Assembly: GCF_043194295.1 (NCBI RefSeq)
Contig: NZ_JBAFVK010000011.1
DNA: 64,000 nucleotides
From: Xanthobacter autotrophicus
GTDB lineage: Bacteria > Pseudomonadota > Alphaproteobacteria > Rhizobiales > Xanthobacteraceae
Reading direction: 5' to 3' (one strand)
A model generated the notes under the pieces. It was not told the origin of the DNA. It did no database searches and worked only from the letters and a program-made list of their open reading frames with translations. Both the position numbers and the translations under genes were made by a program. Shown piece after piece: positions 53,182 to 61,260 of the stretch; positions within the stretch are counted from its first letter, which is position 1; every line of letters starts with the position of its first letter.

Positions 53182-53251
53182 CTACCGAAGGGACGATGCG
53201 CCTGTGTGCTGTGGCCGGCTCGCCCTTCAATGGCCGCTGCCCCTTCGGTAG
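53182..53251. repeat. 11-bp inverted repeat with 48-bp spacer
   Basis: CTACCGAAGGG (53182-53192) is perfectly mirrored at 53241-53251. It lies in the 220-bp gap before the divL-like gene. It could form a long hairpin in the leader, act as a terminator for the M20 gene, or be the ends of a tiny degenerate element. No coding sequence is inside. Confidence 0.6.
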
Positions 53252-53325
53252 ACTGGCGCAAGTGATTCGCGGGGCGCCGGAGGAAGCTGCGGCGCCTGTC
53301 GGGCAGGGGAAGGACACCGGGGCGA

Positions 53326-55857
53326 ATGGCGGACCGCATCCGGACCAGCGGCGTTCCGCGCCAAAGGCGCGGGCGTGAGCAAGGCGGCGCTCGCCTGACG
53401 GCGGGGCTGCGCCGGTTCTCCTCGCCGTCCCGCTCGGGCCGTCCCGCCTGCGCCGGCCTCGCTGCGGTCTTCCTCTCTTCGACCCTGTTCGTGAGCCCGG
53501 CTGCCGCCGGCTGGGATGCTGCCGCGACCGCGGCCGGCGCCCTGTGGCCGGTGGCGGGGCTGGCGGTCGCCGCCATCGCCGGCCTTGCCGCCCTGCGCAG
53601 CCATCGCGTGGCGAAGGACCTGCGCGGCCGCATTGAAGCCGCCGAGCGTGCCGCCGCCGATGCCGCGGCCTCCGCCGCCCGTGCCCGCGCCGAAGCCCAG
53701 GCCTGTCGCGTCCTCCTCTGTGAGGGCGCTCCGGCCTTCCTGCTGTGGACGGGACGGGAGGCGCCGGCCGACCTGTTCGGCCGCACCCCCGAGACGCTCC
53801 GCGCGGAACTCGGATCCGCCACGTCCGCTTTCGAAACCGCGCTCGCCCGCCTGCGGGCGGAAGACGGCAGCTTCTCCCAGACGCTGGATACGCCGACAGG
53901 GCCGCTGCGCCTCGACGGCAGGAGCCGGGCCGGCGCCGGCATCCTGCTGCTGGCGCCGGCGACCGGCGACGCGGTCGGGCATGAGGTCGGGCCGGTGGTG
54001 TCCGGCCTTGCGGCCTTGCTCGATGCCGCGCCTGCCCCCGCCTGGCTGCGCGGGGCGGATGGCGCGCTGTCTTATGTGAACCCCGCCTTCGTGGCGGCGG
54101 TGGGCGCCGCCTCGGCGGAGGAGGCGCGCGCGCAGGGCCTCGACCTCCTCGACGGCAAGACCCGCGCAGCCGCCGCCAGCGCTGAAGGCACGGACGGGCA
54201 TTTCCGCCAGCGGGTGAAGGCCGTCACCAAGGGTCAGCGGCGGCAGATGGAAGTGGTGGAGGTGGCCGGCGCCTTCGGCACCGCCGGTATCGCCATCGAT
54301 GTTACCTCCGAGGAGGACGCCCGGGCGGAGATGAAGCAGGCGGTCACCGCCCATCGCCGCACTTTGGACCAGCTGACCACGGCGGTGGCCATCTTCGGGG
54401 CCGACGAACGCCTCGTATTCCACAATGCCGCCTATGAACGCCTGTTCGACCTCTCCCCCGCTTTCCTCGATCAGCACCCGCCGGAAGGCGAGATCCTGGA
54501 AGACCTGCGCACTCGCCGCAAGGTGCCCGAGCAGGCAGATTTCCGCGGGTGGCGCGCCCAGTTGCGCGAAGCCTACCGCGCCATCGAGCCGGTGAATGAC
54601 TGGTGGCATTTGCCCGGCGGGCAGATGCTGCGGGTGGTGGTCACCCCCAATGCGGAAGGCGGCGTCACCTATCTGTTCGACGACCTCTCAGAGCACGTCG
54701 CCCTGGAGAGCCGCTACAACACTCTCATCCGCATCCAGGGCGAAACGCTGGACGGGCTGGCGGAAGCGGTAGCCGTGTTCGGCTCGGATGGGCGGCTCAA
54801 CCTCTACAACCACGCCTTCCTCAGCCTGTGGTCGCTGGAGGCCCGCGCCTTGGGCGAGCGGCCGCACGTGGACGCGGTGGCGGCCCTGTGCCGGCCGCTC
54901 CATGGCGAAACTTCGGTCTTCGCCCGCATCCGCCACGCCGTGACCACCATCGGCCCGCGCGAGGCGGTGACCTTGCGCCTGGAGCGCCCGGACGGCCGTG
55001 TGCTTGACGGCGCCACCCAGCCGTTGCCGGACGGTGGCACCATGGTCACCTTCCGCGACGTGACCGACAGCGTGAAGGTGGAGCGGGCGCTGATCGAGCG
55101 CGCCGAGGCGCTGGAGGCGGCGGACAAGCTGAAGAACGCCTTCGTCGGACACGTGTCCTACCACCTGCGCACGCCCCTCAATACCCTGATGGGCTATGCG
55201 GACATGCTGCGCGAGGGCTTCGCCGGCCCGCTCAATACCCGCCAGCAGGACTATCTGGAACACATGCGCCAGTCCTCCGACCAGCTGCGCGCGCTGATCG
55301 ACGACATTCTCGACCTCGCCTCCATCGATGCCGGCGCCATGGAGCTGGACCTCTCCGACGTGGACGTGGGCGAGACCGTGCTCGGCGTGGCCGAGGCGGT
55401 GCGCGATCCGGTGGCGGAGGCGGGGCTGAACCTCGCCGTCAGCGTGGGGCCGGATGCCGGCCACTTCGTCGCTGACGGGCGGCGGGTGCGGCAGATCCTG
55501 TTCAACCTGTTGTCCAATGCCATCGCCGTCTCGCCCGCCGGCGGCACGGTCAGCCTCGGCGCGGTGCGGCGCGACGGGGCGCTGGTCTTCACCGTGCGCG
55601 ACGAGGGGCCGGGCGTGCCCACCGAAGTGGCCGACACCCTGTTCGAGCGCTTCGAGAGCCGCAATGCCGGCCCGCGCCACCGGGGTGTCGGGCTGGGCCT
55701 TGCCATCGTGCGCTCGTTCATGACTCTTCACGGCGGCTCGGTCACCGTTGCGCCGGCCGGGCGTGGGCCGGATGGCGGCGGCAGCGACGCCCAGGGCACC
55801 ATCGCCACCTGCATCTTTCCCTTGTCCGGCGAAGGCCGGAGAGAGGCCGCCGAATGA
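53326..55857 (+). CDS. divL: DivL-like PAS-domain pseudo-histidine kinase
   Basis: An 843-residue membrane-anchored sensor protein. Hydrophobic segments lie at about 45-63 and 70-90, then a coiled coil (RIEAAERAAADAAASAARARAEAQA). Three PAS-like regions follow, at about 225-335, 345-450 and 470-585. The dimerisation box reads HVSYHLRTPLNTLMGYADML: Tyr612 stands where histidine kinases have the phosphorylated His (usual SHELRTPL), as in Caulobacter DivL. The ATP-binding domain keeps its N box (LFNLLSNAIAVSP), DEGPGVP and GVGLGLAIVRSFM. DivL controls the CckA-CtrA cell-cycle cascade. It overlaps the tsaE gene by 4 bases. The start ATG 53326 is plausible but its ribosome binding site is weak. 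Confidence 0.9.
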   Translation: MADRIRTSGVPRQRRGREQGGARLTAGLRRFSSPSRSGRPACAGLAAVFLSSTLFVSPAAAGWDAAATAAGALWPVAGLAVAAIAGLAALRSHRVAKDLRGRIEAAERAAADAAASAARARAEAQACRVLLCEGAPAFLLWTGREAPADLFGRTPETLRAELGSATSAFETALARLRAEDGSFSQTLDTPTGPLRLDGRSRAGAGILLLAPATGDAVGHEVGPVVSGLAALLDAAPAPAWLRGADGALSYVNPAFVAAVGAASAEEARAQGLDLLDGKTRAAAASAEGTDGHFRQRVKAVTKGQRRQMEVVEVAGAFGTAGIAIDVTSEEDARAEMKQAVTAHRRTLDQLTTAVAIFGADERLVFHNAAYERLFDLSPAFLDQHPPEGEILEDLRTRRKVPEQADFRGWRAQLREAYRAIEPVNDWWHLPGGQMLRVVVTPNAEGGVTYLFDDLSEHVALESRYNTLIRIQGETLDGLAEAVAVFGSDGRLNLYNHAFLSLWSLEARALGERPHVDAVAALCRPLHGETSVFARIRHAVTTIGPREAVTLRLERPDGRVLDGATQPLPDGGTMVTFRDVTDSVKVERALIERAEALEAADKLKNAFVGHVSYHLRTPLNTLMGYADMLREGFAGPLNTRQQDYLEHMRQSSDQLRALIDDILDLASIDAGAMELDLSDVDVGETVLGVAEAVRDPVAEAGLNLAVSVGPDAGHFVADGRRVRQILFNLLSNAIAVSPAGGTVSLGAVRRDGALVFTVRDEGPGVPTEVADTLFERFESRNAGPRHRGVGLGLAIVRSFMTLHGGSVTVAPAGRGPDGGGSDAQGTIATCIFPLSGEGRREAAE

Positions 55858-57425
55858 GCCTCGTCATCGAACGCCTTGCCGGCCAGCCCGTCGCCTGCCG
55901 CGTCGTGCTCCAGGATCTCGCGGCGACAGCCCGCCTCGCCGGCTGGCTCTCCACCTGGTTCGGGCCGAAGGACACCATAACCCTCACCGGCGACCTCGGT
56001 GCGGGCAAGACCGAGTTCGCCCGCGCCCTCATCCGCGCCTTCGCGGAAGATGCCGGCGTGGACGTGCCCAGCCCCACCTTCCCGATCCTGATCTCCTATG
56101 ATTTCCCGCGTGGCCGGGTGGTGCACGCCGACCTCTACCGCATCATCGAGACCGACGAGCTGGACGAGTTGGGCTGGGACGAGCTGCGCGAGAACGCGCT
56201 TTTGCTGGTGGAATGGCCGGACCGGGCCGACGATCGCCTGCCGACCGACCGCCTCGACGTGGAGCTGTTCCATGCCGCCGGCACCGATTTCGGCGCCGGG
56301 CTGGGGCCGGAGGCGCGGGTGGCGATCCTCACCGGACATGGCAGCGTCGGCGCCCGGCTCGACCGCTTCCAGATCGCCGACGGCTTGATCGAGCAGAGCG
56401 GGTTCGCCGCCGCCGAGCGGGTGTTCCTGCAGGGCGATGCCTCCAGCCGCTCCTATACCCGCCTCGTGGCGCCGGGCCGCTCGGCGATCCTGATGAATGC
56501 GCCGCGCCAGCCGGACGGGCCGCCCCTGCGCCGGGGCCTGCCCTATAGCCAGCTGGTGCATCTGGCGGAGGATGTGAAGCCCTTCGTCGCCATGGACAGG
56601 GCCTTGCTGGCGCAGGGCCTGTCGGCGCCGCTGCTGTATTCCGCCGACCTCGATGCGGGCCTCCTCGTGCTGGAGGACCTGGGGCGCGAGGGCGTCGTCG
56701 CCGGTTCGCCGGCCGCGCCGGTTCCCGAGCGCTACCATGCGGCCATGGAGGTGCTGGCCGCCCTCCACACCCGCAACCTGCCGCGCACGCTGAATGTGGC
56801 GCCACGGGTGGAACGGGCGCTGCCCGCCTATGACGTGGCGGCCATGCTCACCGAGATCGACCTGATGCTGGACTGGTACCTGCCGGCCCGCGGCATCCGG
56901 CTGGACGGGGTGGTGCGCGAGGAATTCCACCTGCTCTGGCGCAGCGCGCTCAACCCCGTGCTGGCCGAGCCGCCCACCTGGGTGCTGCGCGACTATCATT
57001 CCCCCAACCTCATCTGGCTGCCGGAGCGGGAGGGGCTGCGCAAGGTGGGCCTGATCGATTTTCAGGATGCGGTGATGGGCCCGGCCGCCTATGACGTGGT
57101 CTCGCTGGCGCAGGACGCGCGGGTGGACGTGCCGGAAGGGCTGGAACTGCAACTGGTGAGCCACTACGTGAAGCTGCGGCGCGAGGCCGACCCCACCTTC
57201 GACGTGCGCGGCTTCGCGCGATCCTATGCGCTCATGGGCGCGCAGCGGGCCTCCAAGATCCTCGGCATCTTCACCCGGCTGAATGATCGCGACGGCAAGC
57301 CGCATTACCTGCGCCACCTGTCGCGCATCCGCCGCCATCTTGCCCGCTGCCTCAGCCACCAGGATCTCGGCTCGCTCCGGTCGTGGTACGAGGCGGTGCT
57401 GCCATCCAAGGATTTCGCCGCGTGA
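55854..57425 (+). CDS. TsaE-AmgK fusion: t6A ATPase and cell-wall sugar kinase
   Basis: A 523-residue two-domain protein. Residues 1 to about 155 are TsaE, the ATPase of the tRNA t6A37 complex: P-loop GDLGAGKT at 46-53, SPTFPIL and VVHADLYRI. Residues about 180-523 are an aminoglycoside-phosphotransferase-fold kinase of the AmgK type, with FLQGDASSRSYTRL, catalytic DYHSPNLIWLPE and metal-binding LIDFQDAVMGPAAYDVVSL. AmgK phosphorylates the anomeric carbon of MurNAc/GlcNAc for peptidoglycan recycling. MurU, the next enzyme, is encoded immediately downstream with a GTGA overlap. The fusion of two unrelated jobs is found in other alphaproteobacteria. Confidence 0.92.
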   Translation: MSLVIERLAGQPVACRVVLQDLAATARLAGWLSTWFGPKDTITLTGDLGAGKTEFARALIRAFAEDAGVDVPSPTFPILISYDFPRGRVVHADLYRIIETDELDELGWDELRENALLLVEWPDRADDRLPTDRLDVELFHAAGTDFGAGLGPEARVAILTGHGSVGARLDRFQIADGLIEQSGFAAAERVFLQGDASSRSYTRLVAPGRSAILMNAPRQPDGPPLRRGLPYSQLVHLAEDVKPFVAMDRALLAQGLSAPLLYSADLDAGLLVLEDLGREGVVAGSPAAPVPERYHAAMEVLAALHTRNLPRTLNVAPRVERALPAYDVAAMLTEIDLMLDWYLPARGIRLDGVVREEFHLLWRSALNPVLAEPPTWVLRDYHSPNLIWLPEREGLRKVGLIDFQDAVMGPAAYDVVSLAQDARVDVPEGLELQLVSHYVKLRREADPTFDVRGFARSYALMGAQRASKILGIFTRLNDRDGKPHYLRHLSRIRRHLARCLSHQDLGSLRSWYEAVLPSKDFAA

Positions 57426-58189
57426 CGGACAAGGGACAGGCCGGGCATTCGACGGCCCAGATTTCCGACAACCGGATTTCCACCGCCATGGTGCTCGCCG
57501 CCGGGATGGGCACGCGCATGCGTCCGCTCACCGACACACGGCCGAAGCCGCTGGTGGAGGTCTACGGCCGCCCTCTCATCGATCATGTGCTCGGCCGTGT
57601 GGCCGATGCCGGCATCCCCCGCGCGGTGGTCAACCTGCACCACCACACCGACATGCTGGAGGCGCATCTCACGGCCCGGGGCGGGCCGCCGCAGATCGTC
57701 CTGTCCGACGAGCGCGGCCAGTTGCTGGAGACCGGCGGCGGCGTGCGCAAGGCGTTGCCGCTGCTGGGCCCGGATCCGTTTCTCGCCATCAATTCGGACA
57801 CCATCTGGATCGAGGGCATGCGGCCGAACTTGGTGCGGCTGATGGAGCATTTCGATCCGGAGCGGATGGATGCGCTGCTGCTCCTCGCCTCGGCCGCCCA
57901 TTCCATCGGCTATGACGGCATGGGCGATTTCCAGATGGACAAGCTCGGCCGGCTGTCGCGCCGGGCCGAGCGCACGGTGGTGCCGTTCGTCTATGCCGGC
58001 GCCGCCATCCTGAAGCCGGAGCTGTTCGAGGGCACGCCGGACGGTGCCTTCTCCCTCAACCGCATCTTCGACAAGGCCGCCGAGGCCGAGCGCCTGTTCG
58101 GCCTGCGCCTCGACGGCATCTGGATGCATGTGGGCACGCCCGATGCCATCGCCCTCGCCGAGGAAGCGATCCAGAGGTCCAGCGACTAA
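57422..58189 (+). CDS. murU: N-acetylmuramate alpha-1-phosphate uridylyltransferase (MurU)
   Basis: A 255-residue nucleotidyltransferase. The signature MVLAAGMGTRMRPLTDTRPKPLVEVYGRPLIDHVL is the NTP- and sugar-binding core; LAINSDTIWIEG holds the metal-binding Asp. It ends GIWMHVGTPDAIALAEEAI. After AmgK makes MurNAc-1-phosphate, MurU makes UDP-MurNAc, bypassing the fosfomycin-sensitive MurA step. GTG 57422 overlaps the preceding stop. The N-terminal 20 residues (TDKGQAGHSTAQISDNR) are an unusual polar extension, so an internal start cannot be excluded. Confidence 0.9.
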   Translation: MTDKGQAGHSTAQISDNRISTAMVLAAGMGTRMRPLTDTRPKPLVEVYGRPLIDHVLGRVADAGIPRAVVNLHHHTDMLEAHLTARGGPPQIVLSDERGQLLETGGGVRKALPLLGPDPFLAINSDTIWIEGMRPNLVRLMEHFDPERMDALLLLASAAHSIGYDGMGDFQMDKLGRLSRRAERTVVPFVYAGAAILKPELFEGTPDGAFSLNRIFDKAAEAERLFGLRLDGIWMHVGTPDAIALAEEAIQRSSD

Positions 58190-58212
58190 GGTCCGGAAAG
58201 AAAGGGACGGCC

Positions 58213-61200
58213 GTGCCGCGCGTGCTCACCATCCCGTCCTCGGCGCCGTTCCTGCCGACATTGGCGACGGCGCTGCTCGACGGTACGCTGGTGGAGGGCT
58301 TCGCCCCGCGCGCGGACCCTCTCGCGCTGGCCGGCGCCACCGTCTTCCTGCCGACCCGCCGCGCCGGCCGCCTGTTCGCCGAGGCGCTGCTGGAAGCGTC
58401 CCGCAACGCGGTGCTGCTGCTGCCGAAGATCGTGCCTTTGGGCGATGTGGACGAGGACGCGCTCGCCTTCTCCGAGGATGCCCCGGTGCTGGCCGCGCCC
58501 CATGCCATCGCGCCGGTGCACCGGCGCCTCGTGCTGGCCCGGCTGGTCGCCCACTGGCGTGATACCCTCGCGAAAGCAGCCGGACGGGAGGCGGTGGCCG
58601 CGGGTACCGCCGCAACCTTCGCCCTCGCCGATGCCCTCGGCGCCCTGTTCGACGACCTCACCACGGCGGGGCTGACCGTGGACGGCCTCGACGGCCTCGT
58701 GCCGGAGGAACTGGACCGCTATTTCCGCGTGGGGCTGGATTTCGTGCGCATCGCCCGGCGCGCCTTCACCGACTATCTGGACATCGCCGGACTGGTGGAG
58801 CCGGCCGCCCGCCGCGACGCGCTGATGGATGCGGAAGCCCGCCGCCTCGCCGCCCTGGGGCGCGATGCCGGCCCGGTAATCGCGGCGGGCTCCACCGGCT
58901 CCATGCCGGCCACCGCCCGGCTTCTGGCCGCCATCGCCGGCCTGCCCAAGGGCGCCGTGGTGCTGCCGGGCCTCGACCAGGATCTCGACGCCGCCTCCTT
59001 CGCCCGCATCACCGACGGGCGGGACGCGGCGCCGGACCATCCCCAATATGGCCTTGCCCGGCTGCTGCCGCGCCTCGGCGTGGCGCGCGGCGACGTGCTG
59101 CCGCTGGCCGCGCCCGCCCCGTTCGGCCGCGAGCGGCTGATGAGCGAGACCATGCGGCAGGCCGAGACCTCCGACCTGTGGGCCAGCCTTTCCGATCGCC
59201 TGCCGCCGGCGGCGCTGGGCACCGCTATGGCCGGCATCAGCGTGGTGGAGGCGGACGACCCGCGCGCGGAAGCCCTCGCCATCGCTTTGCTGTTGCGCGA
59301 CAGCCTGGAGCGGGAGGGCGAGACCGCCGCTCTCGTCACCCCCGATCGCGATCTCGCGCGCCGGGTGGCGGCGGAGATGGCGCGCTTCGGCGTGGCGCTG
59401 GACGATTCCGCCGGCACGCCGCTGGCCGACAGTCCCGCCGGACGGCTCGCCGGCCTGCTGGTGGTGGCGGCGGCGGAGGACCTGGCACCGGTGCCGCTGT
59501 TCGCGCTGCTCACCCATCCTCTGGCGCAATTCGGGCTGACACCCGAGGCGAAGGCGGATGCGGTGGCGGCGCTGGAGCTGGTGGCCTTACGCGGACCGCG
59601 CCCGCGCGCCGGCATCGACGGCTTGAGGGATGCCATCGCCGCCTTCGACCGGGAGGATTATCGCGGCGCCGATCCCCGCCGGCGCATGGGGGAGGGGGCG
59701 CTCAACCACGCCCGCGATCTGGTGGACCGGCTGGACCGGGCGCTCGGCCCGCTGCTCACCCTCGGCGCGCAACGGGGTGCAGCGCCGCTCTCGGCGCTCG
59801 TCGCCGCCCACCGCGCCGCGTGGGTGGAGACCGCCGGCCCCCTCGATCTCGACGCGGAGGATGCGGCGGAAGCAGCGCTTGCCCGCACCTTCGAGACGCT
59901 GGACGGGGCGGCGGGCGATGGCCCCGCCCTCGACCTCTCCGCCTATGCGGATGCGGCCGGCGCCCTGTTCGCCGATGCCATGGTGCGCCCGCGCGCCGAG
60001 CCCCATGCGCGCATCCGCATCCTCGGCCCGCTGGAGGCCCGCCTCATCCATGTGGATCGCATGGTGCTGGGCGCGCTCATCGAGGGTAGCTGGCCGCGCA
60101 TCGCCGAGACCGACCCATGGCTCAGCCGGCCTATGCGCGGCGATCTGGGCTTGGATTTGCCGGAGCGGCGGATCGGCCTGTCCGCCCACGATTTCGCCCA
60201 GGGCTTCGGCGCCGCCGAGGTAGTGCTGACCTTCGCCGCCAAGGTGGGCGGCACCCAGAGCGTGCCCTCGCGCTTCGTGCAGCGACTGAAGACGGTGGCG
60301 GGCGAGGCGGAGTGGATTGCCGCCCGCGCCCGCGGCGCCCGCTGGGTCCAAGCCGCGCGCCGGCTGGACGATGCCCCCGCCTTGCCCCGGGCCATCCGCC
60401 CGGCCCCGGCCCCGCCCCTGGCGCTGCGCCCCCGTCGGCTGTCAGTGACGGAGGTGGAGACCTTCCTGCGCGATCCCTATTCCATCTATGCCCGCCACGT
60501 GCTGGGCCTCATCCCGCTCGATCCGCTGGACGCCGCCCCCGGCGGGGCGGAGCGCGGATCGGCCCTGCACGAGGCCGTCGGCCGCTTCACCCAGGCGCAT
60601 CCCCGCAAGCTGCCGCCCGATGCGCTGGAACAGCTGCTGGAGGAAGGCCGGCGGGCCTTCGCCCCGCTGAAGGCCTTCCCCGCCGAGCATGCGTTGTGGT
60701 GGGCGCGGTTCGAGCGGGCGGCGGGCTTCCTTGTCGCCTTCGAGCGGGAGCGGCGGGTGCACCTCGACCATGTGGTGGCGGAAGCCTCCGGCAGCCTTGA
60801 AATCCCGCTGGGCAATGCTGCCTTCCGCCTCACCGGGCGGGCCGACCGCATCGAGGTACGAAGCGACGGCCTGCTCAATATCCTCGACTACAAGACCGGC
60901 ACGGCGCCGAGCGCCCGGCAGGTCGCCTCCCTCTCGCCCCAGCTGCCGCTGGAGGCGGCCATGGCCAGGCGCGGCGCCTTCCCCGACGTGCCGGCGGTGG
61001 ATGTGGCGGACCTGCTCTATGTGGAGCTGAAGGGCGGCGCGGCGGGGGGCGAGGAAAAGCCCATCCGCGTCAAGGATCGCGACACCATGGACCTTGCCGA
61101 GACCGCGCTCGCGGGCCTCGAAAGCCTGCTCATGGCGTTCGAGAACGAGGCGCAGGGCTATCGCTCGTTGGCGGCGCCGCAATGGTCCGGCACCTTCGGC

Positions 61201-61260
61201 ACCTATGATCATCTCGCCCGCGTGCGCGAATGGGCGCTCTCCGGGGAGGAGGGCGAATGA
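58213..61260 (+). CDS. addB: double-strand break repair protein AddB
   Basis: A 1015-residue AddB of the alphaproteobacterial type. The N-terminal half is a helicase-like domain without a canonical Walker A (FLPTRRAGRLFAEALL replaces it). The C-terminal PD-(D/E)xK nuclease has the Asp892-Tyr-Lys894 core (LLNILDYKTGTAPSARQV), preceded by FRLTGRADRIEV and followed by LPLEAAMARRGAFPDV. With AddA it resects double-strand ends for RecA-dependent repair. GTG 58213 follows AAAGGGACGG. Its stop overlaps the addA start. Confidence 0.94.
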   Translation: MPRVLTIPSSAPFLPTLATALLDGTLVEGFAPRADPLALAGATVFLPTRRAGRLFAEALLEASRNAVLLLPKIVPLGDVDEDALAFSEDAPVLAAPHAIAPVHRRLVLARLVAHWRDTLAKAAGREAVAAGTAATFALADALGALFDDLTTAGLTVDGLDGLVPEELDRYFRVGLDFVRIARRAFTDYLDIAGLVEPAARRDALMDAEARRLAALGRDAGPVIAAGSTGSMPATARLLAAIAGLPKGAVVLPGLDQDLDAASFARITDGRDAAPDHPQYGLARLLPRLGVARGDVLPLAAPAPFGRERLMSETMRQAETSDLWASLSDRLPPAALGTAMAGISVVEADDPRAEALAIALLLRDSLEREGETAALVTPDRDLARRVAAEMARFGVALDDSAGTPLADSPAGRLAGLLVVAAAEDLAPVPLFALLTHPLAQFGLTPEAKADAVAALELVALRGPRPRAGIDGLRDAIAAFDREDYRGADPRRRMGEGALNHARDLVDRLDRALGPLLTLGAQRGAAPLSALVAAHRAAWVETAGPLDLDAEDAAEAALARTFETLDGAAGDGPALDLSAYADAAGALFADAMVRPRAEPHARIRILGPLEARLIHVDRMVLGALIEGSWPRIAETDPWLSRPMRGDLGLDLPERRIGLSAHDFAQGFGAAEVVLTFAAKVGGTQSVPSRFVQRLKTVAGEAEWIAARARGARWVQAARRLDDAPALPRAIRPAPAPPLALRPRRLSVTEVETFLRDPYSIYARHVLGLIPLDPLDAAPGGAERGSALHEAVGRFTQAHPRKLPPDALEQLLEEGRRAFAPLKAFPAEHALWWARFERAAGFLVAFERERRVHLDHVVAEASGSLEIPLGNAAFRLTGRADRIEVRSDGLLNILDYKTGTAPSARQVASLSPQLPLEAAMARRGAFPDVPAVDVADLLYVELKGGAAGGEEKPIRVKDRDTMDLAETALAGLESLLMAFENEAQGYRSLAAPQWSGTFGTYDHLARVREWALSGEEGE

